Source of the DNA: Siderastrea siderea
Lineage: Eukaryota > Cnidaria > Anthozoa > Scleractinia > Rhizangiidae
Reading direction: 5' to 3'
DNA: 64,000 nucleotides
Assembly (NCBI GenBank): GCA_964030785.1
Contig: OZ034968.1
Location: forward strand, 53,412,230-53,476,229
Part shown: in pieces, positions 35,373 through 48,370 of the stretch
Layout of the letters: every line of letters starts with the position of its first letter
Position numbering within the stretch: position 1 is the stretch's first letter
Program-made: the position numbers and the translations under genes
The notes under the pieces: generated by a model
Database searches by the model: none
Told to the model about the DNA's origin: nothing
Seen by the model: only the letters and a program-made list of their open reading frames with translations

Positions 35373-35861
35373 TGCGCCGGTCAATTCGAAACTTCAACAT
35401 CCCCCCCCGGGCATACCCCGGGCATACCCCGGGCATTTGACTGTGCATCGTGCCCTGGGAGGGGGGAATTTGAACGTTGCGTTGGAAGCGTGGGAAATTT
35501 GAACCGGATTTATCTCTTGTTCTGATGTAATAGGCCCGCGAATTTTGTCGGTTTTTGCGGGTTTTGACGGATTTACAAGATAGTTTTTCGCCTTTGTTAG
35601 TAAATAACTCTTTGAAAAGGGTCTTTAAAAGAAGATTGAAGGTGTCATTACGGCGTATCTCTCTCTGAAAAGCATGAAAAAAGCTTGATTGAAGACTAAA
35701 TTTGTCTTTGAGGAGAGGCAGTTCAGTACTAATTGGTGGGGCATTTGAACGGCTTACTTGCCCCGAGGGGAGGGAATTTGAACAAGCTGATCTTCAAAAG
35801 TTCAAATTCCCGGGGGGGGTTGCCCGGGGGGGGATGTTGAACTTTCGAATTGATCGGCGCA
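35373..35861. mobile_element. MITE with TTA target duplication (489 bp), PIF/Harbinger-like
   Basis: Ends TGCGCCGGTCAATTCGAAAC and its inverse are about 37 bases long and near-identical, continuing into C-rich/G-rich arms. TTA flanks both sides (35370-35372 and 35862-35864). A 3-bp TTA duplication is the mark of PIF/Harbinger elements. The interior has no transposase; it holds CCCGGGCATAC direct repeats and paired poly-C/poly-G runs. Confidence 0.65.
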
Positions 35862-35879
35862 TTAATAGAACCTAAATAA

Positions 35880-38060
35880 TAATTAATTTAAAGCAGAAAT
35901 GTGTTTACTCTGCTTTACCTAACAATTTTCTGAAGTAAAAGTACAAAAAAATTAAGCTGTTTGCACAAACAGTTTTTGTGCAGTGCGAGCGTGCACGCAA
36001 TTTTGAAATAAAGATAATAACTTGATCACGGTCAAGATACATATTCAGCTTTTGAACTAAAATGAAAAGGCTCAAACTTCTGTCAAGAGATATATCACAA
36101 TTAAAATACCTCGAAGATGCCACGTTTACGTCAATACACGTTTTCTCAGGAAGCTTACCAGAGCGCAAATTGCAAAAAGTAAAAACTAGTAATATTAGCA
36201 AGATTTTCAAGAGTTTTTTTGTTTTAATTAATAAAGAATTCTAATTTGGTTATTAACAAATGCGAGTATCAAAACTACAGTGTGAGTTTCAGAATCACAG
36301 ATAGGCAGCTTCAGCAACACGATGCATTTACTTGCATATAATGTGGAAGGTTAGTTAATAGGAATAAAAGGTTAATTCGTGTGTTTGTGTACGCCTGTGG
36401 TTCCTGAAGCACGTTTCGCTTTCATGTTGTCATACACTTTAATTTCTTAATGCCTGTATGTGACCACTTTTCAGGGAATGCATTCCCTTTCATTCATTAT
36501 TGAAAATAAGGCTTCCTTTGTTAAGGCCGCGGGTGACAAGCTGCTCATGAATAACATTTATAAGGCAAAATTTTGGTGGAGGTCTTACGCTAAAAAACGT
36601 TATATCTTGAACGTTTGGGAACCGATTCCGTTGAAACTTAACAGAGAGCTTGGGCAATGGTGGAAGTGCAGCTCCCAAAGTTATGATTTTGTAAAACGCG
36701 ACTTCGTGTCCAAGTTTTCTCTTCGTGGAGAAGACAACACTTCTTGATTTTACCACTCATTGATCAGTTAAAACCTCTATTGTGTCACAACAGAAGCCGA
36801 TTATTGGATTTCGAGTTCCATTGAGAGTTGTTTGAAGCCTTCGATATTTTGTTAAAAAGCCTGTTTGGAAAAAAGGCTTCTGTTGTGACAATCTACAATA
36901 CACCTAGTTGGTCTGCCTGTTGTGTCTGTTCAGAAAATTCTATATCTGCGCTGTATTCTTGGACACAAAATTGGTGGTTTTAGGGTTTCCGAACGCTTAC
37001 CGAATAAACACAAATGTTTAAAGTAAGATTATGCTAATTATGGAAATTAAATTCAAGCAGCTATTGTTCACTGTCCAGAAAAGAACAATACGTTGCAATT
37101 AAGAGGTCGCAAATTTTTGGATTGAAGATTATAAGCGTTTCCCAAGCTGTATGTTAGTTATAAGTAGTATTATTGTAGTGTTTGTTTTGTTTTGTCGGAA
37201 AACTTCTAAAAAGTTTCTATTAACGTTGGAACGTAAAAAAAAATCCGCACTTCGACAGTTTTTTATTTAAAAATGCTTAAAAGTCGCAACTCCGTAGCAC
37301 ACGATTTAACGCATGTGCAATTATTGATTCAGAAACTGAAATTTTTACTGAAGAGCCTATCATACCATTCGTCGCACTTCGTGCATACGCTTTAAATAAA
37401 TAAATACCGATGACTTAGTTTCTCACCCGCAGCCTTAAGAATCTTATCATAGAAAATTCAAAAAGCTCAATTTTCTAAGCCAAACCAAGAGGTTCAACGT
37501 TGTCAAAACATTTTTGACGCTTGCTTTTTATGAGATGAATTCAATACGGTGAATGCTCAACCGGCCAAATGGTTAACCCGAATATGATAGCTGTCTGTTT
37601 AAATATTTCTTGTATTGATGATAACGTCCATCAAACTAAGTACATTAAAAAAATTGTGTATACTTGGCATTTTAGACTTCTTCAGAAGTTTAATTTGTAT
37701 CATGTTTCGTAAGCACAAAGATGAGGTAAATTGTAAATTTCGTACGCACAAAGATGAGGTAAATTGTCAAGATGTGGGTATGAGATATCAAGGCAAGCGA
37801 TCAGTTGGACAATCTTGGTTTCGCTGTGCGGCAGCTGTTTGTGAACTCAAGGTGGTTCAGAACCCAGCTAAGGTCGGTGAACAAATTTCTCAGTTCAACA
37901 GAGGGGTTTATCGGGATTAAACCTTGAAGAACCATTCATATTTTTTTCGTTTTAACAAAGAAAAATTATCTGGAAGTGGAACAGTATTAAAATTGGAAAA
38001 TAAAGGTAAGTTCACTTTTTTTTGCTTATACAGCCAAAATTGTCGTGGGGCGTTTTGTCG
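35880..38060 (+). repeat. Segmental block B, copy B1
   Basis: Aligns in order with about 43.05-44.53 kb. Landmarks: CACGCAA near 35.99 kb, ACATATTCAGC, a CATTATTGAAAAT core, then 37770-37920 (TCAGTTGGA, AATCTTGGTTTCG, GCAGCTGTTTGT, GGTGAA). Internal parts also match 11.19 kb and 13.82 kb. The frame at 37615-37920 is broken by stops in the other copy, so it is not called as a gene. Confidence 0.65.
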
Positions 38061-39625
38061 TAAATATATATTAAAATTATAACTTTGTAGATTATGAAAT
38101 TGTAAGTAAATTTTTATTCACTAAAAGCAAGAGAATATTACGTTTCACATCGTTCTTCACTGATACGTGCATCCCCATTGCTACCTAACCTTAAATAAGT
38201 AATATATAAGTAATATATAGATTTAGCCAAACCTAAAAGCGGAGCTGCACATCTCTCTTTCACGCTTATTGGCCAGTAAAACACAGTAAATTTTAGTTGT
38301 GCAGTTATTCACCAAAAGGTGAAAAACAGCAAGGGATAACATGCGGACCACTGCGGAAACAGTGAGTTGGCTTTTTTTTCTTCAAAGAGAAGACTTCAGC
38401 ACGCCTTTTACCGACAGTTCTTTTTGTTGCATTCGCTAGCTTGTTAAGTTCAAGAAGAGTACTTGTAAAACTATCATTGCTCAAAAAAACCCTACATAAC
38501 TTGCTCCCGATAGCGACTCGACAGACTTTTCCATGCAAATGCACATTTCTCAGCGATTCCAATGCATCCCTCTGGCTGTTTAGTTCTGTTAACCATTTCC
38601 CGAAATAAATTTTGCTAAAATAAATAATATTTTCCCGGCATCAAACCATTTACTGACAAAAATTACCCAAAAAATGTTTTCGGAAACTTTCAAGCCCAAG
38701 TATAATTATCAAGAGAAAATCGCACAAGTTTTTCAACCACGAGGTATTAATCGGGCGCTTTCAAGAACACACCCTGAACTAATTTTACGAAGCTTTTAGT
38801 GTCTCATTTCAGACAAAATAAACTTAAACCGAGAAGTGCTTTGCTTGTAGTTACTTAAATAAAGATTTCATTTCGATCTGTAACTTTCCATAAAGACACA
38901 CTGAAAAGCCTTAGCGGTTAAAAACAAAACGAACACGAAAGCATGCCACACTGAACTCATACATGGTACCCCAATTTTTTGACTTTCAGAGAAAAAGCTC
39001 TAAGAAAAATATTGAAAATTACACACTTAAGTTCAAAAGGAAATTGAGCAGAAGCTTAAATATCAGATTGCTCACCAATGAAAATTCCCTTAATGAACAA
39101 ACACAGAAAAAGGGACAAGAAACCTTCAAAAACATCAGTGAAATGTCCTTCACATGAGAAGCACTTGTTTGCCTAGGAAAGCAAAATGCATTCAATTTTC
39201 CCTTCGAGTGAAGTTACTTGCAAGCTGGCAAACGGGAACTACAAGGTAATTTCACAGTTATTTTAAAGTTTAACAAGTTTTTAAAACATTTCAAGAAAAT
39301 TCCTGTAACTTACTAAACATGTAAAGTCGCTCAATTAAACAATTTTTACATGTAAATCCACAATAAAATCTGTCATTTACTTTAATTTACCACTGAACTG
39401 AAAGAAGGACTCGAAAATCTAAACGAAAGTGCCAGGCTCTTCCTAGAACTCCTTAGCTTTGAAAAAAACAAGTATGTCCTCGAACAAAGAATTCTTGCCT
39501 TCAAGCTCTCCAATATCTTCTATATGCGCCAACGAGATTGAAGCAATCCTTTTCCTTTTCATGATGAACTGTTACAAGACTTCACTCCAAGAATGTATGA
39601 CAATTATCGTATTGAAAATCTTCTT
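38061..39625. other. No recognised gene
   Basis: About 38320-38380 weakly recalls the 15/16 kb duplicate (ATGCGGACC, GGAAAC). Otherwise plain. Confidence 0.35.
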
Positions 39626-39627
39626 GT

Positions 39628-39807
39628 AATAGGCCATTTCTGAGTTATTTTGTGCCTCTTTTCCAAAGCGAGGCCTGGTGCACAACCTTTCACATGAAAA
39701 CGAGTTTTATTTGCATCTAAACGAGAACTCATTTCAGTCACATGAAAGGGTGTGCACCAAGACTCGCTTTAAAGAATAGGTACATGACAACTCAGAAATG
39801 GCCTATT
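39628..39807. mobile_element. Foldback MITE (180 bp)
   Basis: Left tip AATAGGCCATTTCTGAGTT and right tip AACTCAGAAATGGCCTATT are exact inverses. Inner arms pair AAAGCGAG...TGGTGCACA with TGTGCACCA...CTCGCTTT and CACATGAAA with its inverse. No coding content, no obvious target duplication. Confidence 0.8.
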
Positions 39808-40129
39808 CAAGCCTGTAGATTTGACATAGTTTTTCTGACAACTATGTCACATCTTCAACGATTTTTTCTTCTCTGATTCGTCATTGTCCATGAGTCTCCA
39901 GGGAGGAGTTGGGCCGCTGATTATGCGCGGTTAATTTCTCTAACCCGCTCTATAATTAGCAAATACGCACTCACCAGCTCTGTAATTAAATGTTTGCTCG
40001 AGAGCACGTCATTTGCACCAATGCTTTAAACTAAGAATTAAGATTTATAGCGGAAACATTCACTCGCGATAGATTTTAAGTTATGCAATTTTTATTTTTC
40101 CTTGAAAAGGAGAATAATTGTGACATGGA

Positions 40130-42420
40130 TATATATTTTTACTGATCAAGTTGTCATTTGAGGATTGTCTATTAGACAAGGCAAGATCATTCAAACATCA
40201 CGTACTAAGAATGAATGCTTCCGTTTACAACTTATATTTTCCCCTTTAAGGAAGAAAAAGTTGTACAGTGTAAAGAAACGACTACAAAAGCAAACCTCCG
40301 AGGAGCCTAATACCTAAAGAAGACTCGATCTTCGCTGCTTTAGTGAAATCATTAGGTAAAGATTCTATTTTACTTTATATCAATGGTTTTTTGTCATCGT
40401 TTTTCCAGTTGGTCCAGCCACATAATTTTTTTGCTAGTCAAAATACTTTTATTTCAAAGCTTATCCCTTATCGAGTTGAAACTAAAAAATCTAGACGTCA
40501 TGTACATAGGTTAGATATCAAAACTCCGCAATTCTAAACACAATAGAAATTAAATAATGAACAAATAAAAAATCGCAACCCGTTTTGATAATTCATCGCT
40601 TTAAAATTCATTGGTGATGAATCGCTAGAGATGAATCGCTAGAGAGAGAGACGTTTGCTGCTTGTAAAAGCATAGAATATTGGAGGTGAAATAGTTATTT
40701 AGTGTCTATCATTTGGATGAAATAGTCAAAACAAATTCTAAAGCTGAGCAGCGACTGTCACCGATTGTTTTCTGTGTGTTTTATGATGTTCAAATGTCCA
40801 AAAAATATCGCATTTGTTTTACATAAATACATGGAACAATATCGAAACGCAAAAGTTAAGCTTTGTCTTCCTGTGAGGCTTAAAGCTCGCTTGAAAGTTA
40901 TATTTTCTTTTCCTATTTAGTAATTTAAATAGAGCGCTTTGTGAACATGTATAAACACTGTGGTGTAGACATATCACGTAGACGATATCTCTTCAATTCG
41001 CCTATTTCTTTTAACACTCCGTATCAATAATCCTACAACAACCAAAACCTACTTACCAATAAACTAGAAATTGGCTGGAGAGTTCACATAAAATTAACAA
41101 CAGATATTTAAAAGGTATATAATTTATTCAAAACGATCCATCCGAGAATGTCTATTTCTTTATAGATAAAATTCAAATATCCCTAAGATATAATTAATAT
41201 AATTTATTATTATTATTATTGTAATGTGCGGTTTCAAATCTTGAAGCTCTGCATTGGTTACGTTGTCTGATATTTTCTTGTTTATCCGGTGGCTTATAAT
41301 TTTTTCTTTTTTCTAATTAACATTTTTATAGCGGATATATAAATTTACTGGTGTCGACTTTGAAAAGAGAAGGAACAAAACGTATGTATTTAAGACATGA
41401 CAGTTCATTATATTTGACATTTTGGTATAATTATTGGAACTGGGACAAAAACAACGGAAACAGCTCAGTGTTGCGAAGTCAGTTTCTTCCTGTACGCAAA
41501 CAAGTAGAACTTTGAATCTAAGAAAAGAAGAAGAGATTTTAGACCTTTTACAGTGAGAGAAGGTACTACTGTTTCATTTTTGTATTTTATCCAACTCTCC
41601 CATTTTATTTATTCCACCATTACATAAAGTCACCTTGTCAGGCTAAAAACTCTACCTACCGAGTAAATCTACTTGCCGAAGAGAGGTATGGTCAAACTGT
41701 GTTACCAAAAAGGTTACACTTGGTGAGGTATTTTAAACACAGCCACTTCGGTTTCGTTAAAATGGTTAGTGAAAAGGAATCACACAATGAAAATTCCAAC
41801 TTATACCTGAACGGCTTTAACAAGGCTGCAAAGCAGCTTGTAAAAGGTCGAAAAAAAATACTACTCAATTGGAATTAACGCAACATTTCCATGATAATTA
41901 GAGAAAAATAAATTGTCCATGAAATAAGACATAGTAATTTGTTATTCTATACTCGCTATCATTTTTATAAGATACGCTACACCAAATCAGCTTTACCGTT
42001 TTTTCTTCCTGACGGTTTCAGTAAGTTTATTTATTTCGGCAAACCAAATAACTGAGGAACTCTCTAAAATAAACCCATTGTTTATAAGTCTGAAAAACTT
42101 TAAATTGTCATGTTCATTAAGTTGGCTAAAACCCGAAAAAAAAATCGTTGATTAATTTGCATTCAAACTTCAGTTGGCTCGGTAGAAAACTACGTAAAAA
42201 CCAACGACGATCTCCGAAGATTTCTGATGGGAGTCCGATTTATTCCGAAAACTCAGAAAACGTAGAAAATAATCTAGACCATCTTCAAACATTTTCAAAA
42301 CGCCATGGGTGATTTTCAAACATAATTCTCATAGAGTGTACACTGTTCGGTTGAAGACTTCGTTAGACATCCACACTGTGAATCCTGGAACCCGTTTCTC
42401 TCGATAACTTATTGAGACAG
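40130..42420 (+). repeat. GPCR upstream block A, copy A3 (receptor lost)
   Basis: Matches A2 along nearly its full length, including the TATA-like core and the TACCGAGTAAATC and TTTCTGATGG landmarks. Where a receptor would be expected (about 43.2 kb) block B2 begins instead, and no GPCR remnant was found. Confidence 0.7.
41320..41505 (+). promoter_or_regulatory. Conserved TATA-like core of block A3 (hypothetical promoter)
   Basis: ACATTTTTATAGCGGATATA followed by the conserved GTGTCG, ACTGGGACAA and GTCAGTTTCTTCC elements. Same reasoning as the copy at 21.96 kb; here no receptor follows. Confidence 0.25.
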
Positions 42421-43049
42421 AAACCTATTATCTGCGTACAATTCGATCTGCGATTGTGGTGCCACGTCTAAGGACAATCATTTCCATTTTATTCCAACAC
42501 TCGGCAAGTCCAAAAAAAAAAAAGGACCTGGGCAATTATGGTATTTTTTTTCCAGGGAATGGGAATATTGTGCTTTACACAAGTGTTATGGGTAATAACA
42601 GAAACTTTAAAGGGTTACCACATGATTCGAGATACCCGAGACGGGTAGTCACCAGCATTAAAACAAGGATACTGAAAGATAAATAGAAAGAAAAAGGAAA
42701 CAGATGAAACAAGATGTTGTCACGAAAACGAGTGAGCTCATTAGTTTAACTGAGCCACACAAATGTTCAGTGGCACACTAATGCTAACCTAGAGGAGACA
42801 GACAAAAAGAAAGGAAATACAGAAATCGCTGTTTTAAGAATGCAGGACTAATATATCAGACGGAGGGCTGAAAAGAACTGAAAATAGATGACTAGAACTA
42901 AGGAAAACGTCGAAGGGAAGAGCTGAAATCCACTGTTGTCCTAAAAGTTGGGCTTAATAAGGAGGCAACTGAACAAAACTTAAAAGCAAGATACATTAAG
43001 TGAAATTTTTGTCCCTGGTAGCATTTAAAAGCCCTCAATAAATGATTCA

Positions 43050-44530
43050 AATTGACATTATCAGCCATATGTTTACTGTGTTTTACCAAACGATTTCTTT
43101 TGGTACAAATGATGTAAAAATAATGAAATTGTGTAAATAGTTTTTGTACAGGACGTAACACGCAACTTGATTAAAGTGAAGACACATATTCAGCCTTCAG
43201 CTTGGAAGTAGAGAGTTATTGCAAATAGATTCTAAAAGATGCCATGTGTACGAAAATGCAGTCAGAACTTAAAAAGAGAGAACTTAAAAGCAAGCAGTAG
43301 CAATGTTTGCATACTGTTCAATTCAAGGTTATTTTTAAGAGTTTCTGAGAAACGTATATTGTGTTACCCACAATCGGGAGTACCAAAACCACAAATAGAT
43401 TGTCTTGAACGATGGATGGTTGTTAAGAATCATTTTGGAACGATGATTTCTTTTAAGCATAAATTATAAATGGCTAGTAATGAGTGATGATCTTTGGGAA
43501 TTTTTAAAGAAATACATCAACGTTCCAAAACAGATGGGTACGTTTAAGTAACAAGTTGACCTGAAGAATAACTAATGTCTTTTTAAGTTAAATCGAAACA
43601 ACTAATTTTGATAAATTGTGGGGTTTTTATTAAGGTAATTTTTGCCAAAATTCGCAAATGTTTTCTCTAGTTCTACAATCTAAATCGCCAAAGATAACGA
43701 ACAGATGTTTTAGTTTAATGTAACTTGTTTGAAAACAGCGGCCGTTTGCAACTGGCAAACTTCGTGCTATTCCGAAGCACGTTTTCAAGTCTACACAATG
43801 AATGCGGTAAATACATTTTATTTATTTATGACTGTATTTGACCACTTTGCGAAAATTGTGTTAAACTTTCAATATGTACTTATTATTCTGAGCGTGCCCT
43901 CCCTTTTTTCGATTATTGAAAATTAGACGAGACTTTGTCAGTTTTTTTTTTTTGGTATTGAGTCTGTAATTTTGCAGGGCCTATTACGGAGCCAAATGCA
44001 AAAGGTCCAAAATTGTCAAAGAGTTTTGACACTCGCTTTATATTAAATGAATTCACTAAGATGACAGCTCATCAGGTCAAAATGGGTTACGCCAACATGG
44101 AAGTTATATTATTCATTGTAACGTCAATCAAACTTGAAAACAAATTTGTTCATAGCTGTCTTTATATCACGTTTCTTAAGCATTGAAACTCTAACTGGAT
44201 AAATGAGGCGGATAAGATAAACTGTAGTGGGTATAATTTCAAGAGAGGAGGCAATCAATCAGTTGGAGAATCTTGGTTTCGAAGCTTAGCAGCTGTTTGT
44301 TAACTCAAGATGGTTTTGCGGTATTGGAGTGAACCCGGCTAAGGTCCGTGAAGGTATTTTTCAGTTCACAGGCGGGATTCACCAAAATTAAAACTTGACG
44401 AAGTACTCCCAAGGGAAAGACACATTAAGTGGAACGTGGAGCTGTAAAGGGAACTTAAAGGTAAGGTAGCCTTTTAGAATTGGCTTGGGCTGCTCTGTCG
44501 TAAAATATGTTAAGGTAATATCCTTGCAGG
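43050..44530 (+). repeat. Segmental block B, copy B2
   Basis: Second copy of 35.88-38.06 kb, shortened by deletions. The order B-A-B-A across 35.9-48.3 kb shows that the duplicated unit contained both blocks. Confidence 0.65.
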
Positions 44531-45229
44531 TTATGAAGTATTACCGCTTTACATCTTTCTTCAAGGATATGCGCATCTTTTGCTATCTGAGCTAAAGAAA
44601 GATGCTTAAATATCATTTATGAAATATCACATTGTATATATGCATTGCAGGTGAAAGATTTAATGAATGAAAGAATCGAGCAAAGTCAGTGACATGAAAA
44701 TATATTTTTTTCCTATTAATAAACGTTGACAGGAAAAAATTTAAGAACACATTTGCACCAAACAGGAGAGAGAAAAATTTCAGAACTAACAAAAAAATTA
44801 CTCTTTCTCTGGCAAGATTTATTCTGGTTTTGGCTTTCAGTCATAAATATTTTTCAGTGGAAAGTGAAATCCTAAGATCTTTACGAAGAAGCCATCTTGG
44901 TAGAGAAAGAATTAAAAATAATTAAAGAAGCAGTCTGGGACAACAAATTATACGACACATCATCGAATGAAGTGTTTACAACACTCGTCTACCCAATATT
45001 ATCTTTGAAAAAAGCAGTCCTACTAGGGTTGTTGTCTTTGCGACTGTATTTTCACTAACAAGTTGTTTCTTCTGCTTAAAAATTCAAGGTTGATCTACCA
45101 CTTCCTTAGTCTAATATAGTTAAAGAAATCGTCTTTCGGTATATACGCGTTTTTTTGGATGCAATAAAAAGAAAACGGAAACGCTATTGTACTGCATGCT
45201 AAATGGCGCTTTTTTGAATAAGAAACACG
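44531..45229. other. No recognised gene
   Basis: AT-rich non-coding sequence. Confidence 0.4.
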
Positions 45230-45231
45230 TA

Positions 45232-45407
45232 CGGTGAAACCCCGATATAGCGAAGTGCCAAGGGACTAGGAAAATGCGTTAGCTATAACGGGGGTTCGTT
45301 ATGTCGCGATTCTTTTCAATACATTTTACTATTTCTGGGCTAAAAAATATCATTCGTTATGCCGGGGTCTTCGTTATATAGGGGCTCGCCATGTCAGAGT
45401 TCCACTG
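45232..45407. mobile_element. MITE of Tc1/mariner (pogo/Tigger-like) type, 176 bp
   Basis: Ends CGGTGAAACC and, inverted, CAGTGGAACT are flanked by TA on both sides (45230-45231 and 45408-45409). The interior carries repeated GTTAT/ATAACG motifs typical of such elements. No transposase. Confidence 0.6.
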
Positions 45408-45410
45408 TAC

Positions 45411-46875
45411 TTCAACGTAACATTTTAGAATTCATTCTTAATTTTCGTTCTTACGTCTTGCGTTATTGAGCCTACACTGGTCAGCCCTCGTGAAAATAAT
45501 AAAAATAATAAGGCAATTAGATTTTGCCAATTTAGATATCCCCCTTGTCTTTTAGTAAATGTGTATCGGCGATCTGGTGAAAACAAAATATACTTAGCAT
45601 TACTTTGCAATGGACTAGCATCCAATCCAGTGCGAAATATAGTAACATAGTATATAACGATACGAACCTCTTGAGAGCGGGATACGGGATGAAAGGAGCA
45701 CAGTAGACAGCAAGAATTATGGCATGTTATATTTAGTCGGTGGTATGGGAAAATGGGAGAAAATGGGTGAAATACAAAAAAATTAAGCAACTCAAGGCTC
45801 TTCAGAGCCACGCCAAACATGGATCGTTGGAGCAGGGTCAGGATTTGGGATTAGAAAAGCCTTTTAATACAGCGTACGATGTTTCTCTAGTTCGGTTCCA
45901 TGATATGGGCTAAATGGTCATTGATGGGTAAAGGATAGTTTCAAGAAAGCAATCCAAATGTAAAGATCTATACCACGGACGACGAAAAACGCGATAAATC
46001 TTTGGAATTTTATTCTCTTCGTTCATTATGTTCAAAAATAACTTTTACGAGTAACGAATTCAAAATGGAAGAAAGAAGAGGAGCAAGATAGTCACAAACA
46101 TCTAAGAGGATACCCTTCGTACTTCAAAGATTGACGATGTAACGTTGCGTCGTAACTTACGTTTTGGAATCTGATTTTTTTTCATCCAATCACAGCATGG
46201 TTACGAAGTCGGTCATGTGCGTTGATGTTGATAATGAAATTAATGAACAGCAGTTTATACTGCTTCTTTTGGAAAAGATTTTGTTTTATATTTGCAACTA
46301 GTCCAGGGTACTATTGATTGGCAAATATGGCAGTTCATCAAGTGTCAAGCGTCAATACCTACACTTATGGCTAAAAGGAACCAATTACCGCTTGAAAAGA
46401 CGAACTTCTGTTGGCGGTCTTTCTGCAAATTAATGTTTAAGCCGATACTGACTGCATGGTTCTTTCTCGGACTCTCAGTATGATTTGAAATTCCCGCAAA
46501 AGTCGTAAAATCTGACGAGTCAAGCTGACATCTGCATATGGTAACATTTGGACTCGCAGAGTAATGAGCAGACGTACTGTGAAGAGAGACAACTTTCATA
46601 GTCCTTGGATATATATGTAGAAGAAAAACTGAAATACCACACCTGATAATGAGCTACGTTAATAAAAATGATAACTCAAAAAAAATGCACTGAAATTATA
46701 CGAATGACAATAAGTTAAATCAAACTCAGATTGCGATTCTATGGAAAAAAAAACAAGTCAAGTAACATTTCATATCAAGTGATTGTTTATCAACCCGTAT
46801 GTAAAAAAAAGTGCGCGTGTACACCCTGTGCACGTATAATTGCTTAAAATATTTTTTTCGTTTCAGTTCAGACAG
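45411..46875. other. No recognised gene
   Basis: The minus-strand frame at 45425-45820 and the plus-strand frame at 46292-46483 have no family resemblance. Confidence 0.4.
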
Positions 46876-46879
46876 TGAT

Positions 46880-48370
46880 GACGTCAAAAAGGCCTAGTAG
46901 TTAAGTCAAACATCACGTCCCAAGATATTATGCTTGGATGACTTTAAAAGCAGACTCCCGCAGAGTGTCATACTAAATGAACAGCCGATTTGCTCAATTG
47001 GCATCAGTTGGTAAAGATGATATCTTACTTATTTTTAGTCATCTTGTGCCAATTGGTCCAAAACACAAAGCTAAGGTGGTAGTCGAAGTCTTACTACTTC
47101 AAAGGCAGTTTATCAAATCCCTAGCTTATAGGGCTTAGACTTTAAATCTACACTTGATCCTTAGGCTTTTTGCAGATACCATAGCAACCGATTCCAAGAC
47201 AAAAAATAGAAATTACAAAATTAGCAAATAAATAATGCCAGCGCTACTTTGATAAAACCGAGAATGAAAATCGCTTAAAAATTCACTGACCGTTGAAATA
47301 TCAGTGAACTTTATTGAAAAGCGAACAGACATTTTAAAATAATGACGGTCACATAACAGATACGATGATTTATAAAAAAGGTAGTTAACTACTGTCGTTG
47401 GGAAAAAGGACGAAAAAAGAGGGCCAGTCAACGACCCCTTCCCGTGTTTTGTTTGACATTTCAAAATGTCCAAATCTATTGAGTAATATCGTCACGCAAA
47501 CTTTAATCTTTGTTTTCCTGTAAGATAAGAAGCTTGCTTGAAAATTAATAATTTTCTTTTCCTTTTTCATATATAAGTATTGAAATAAGGCACTCTCAGA
47601 GTGAACATTAGAAAATATCTCGATATTTAAAACGCCATTTCCTTTTAACACTCAGTATCAAAATAAAACTACAACAAACAAGGAGGAGTTCAGAAAACCT
47701 ACCACTCAACTGAGGTCAGTTTTACGTAAATGGCAACGGATATCTAAAAGGTGTGAAAAATTTCAGAACGATCCAGCTTGGGAGATCCTTTTTTTATGCA
47801 AACAATTCTAATGAAAATATCCTTGTAGGTGCAGTTTAAATAATGAAACAAGACATTGGTTATTTTGTCCCCTGCATGTATGTTATTTTTTATCTCGTGG
47901 CTACTAGTTTCCCTTTTAACATTTTTATAGCGGATATGTAAATATACTAATGTCGGCGCAGGAAAAAGAAGGGGCAAATTCTCAAGTATTTGACGACATA
48001 TGACATCTTATTACATCGACAATTCAGGAAATTATTGAAACTGGGGCAACAGCAACGGAAAACTTTTCATATTGCGACATCATTTCCTTCCCGCGCGTAT
48101 GCAAGCGCGGTGTGTTCAATCAAAACTCAAGCAAACCAGAAAGGTGAAGGAGTTCTGGAACTTTTCCAAAGCACTGACAGTGACAGGAGGTACTAATATT
48201 TCTTTTACTTTTTATTTTAAAATTACCTTGTAAACCTACGACTTGTCTGAGTAGAAATCTACTTCCTAACAAAGAACAAGCCACGTTTGAAGACACCTTT
48301 CTGCAAGCAAATTCACTTATTTTCCTCAACTCCTGCAACTTGTCCAAAGTGGCTGAGCCATCGTAAGGAC
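46880..48370 (+). repeat. GPCR upstream block A, copy A4
   Basis: Carries the same landmarks as A2 and A3 (CAAACATCACGTCCCAAGA, TTATAGCGGATAT, ACTGGGGCAACAGCAACGG) and lies 3 kb upstream of the intact GPCR. Similarity weakens after about 48.3 kb. Confidence 0.7.
47918..48190 (+). promoter_or_regulatory. Conserved TATA-like core of block A4 (hypothetical promoter or first exon)
   Basis: ACATTTTTATAGCGGATATG followed by about 180 conserved bases. A GGAGGTACTAAT near 48187 could be a splice donor leading to the acceptor at 49971, but donor sequence differs between copies, so this is weak. Confidence 0.3.

Noticed and set aside
37615..37920. 101-residue plus-strand frame in block B1
   Set aside because: The aligned block B2 has stops and frameshifts in the same place, so the frame is not conserved.
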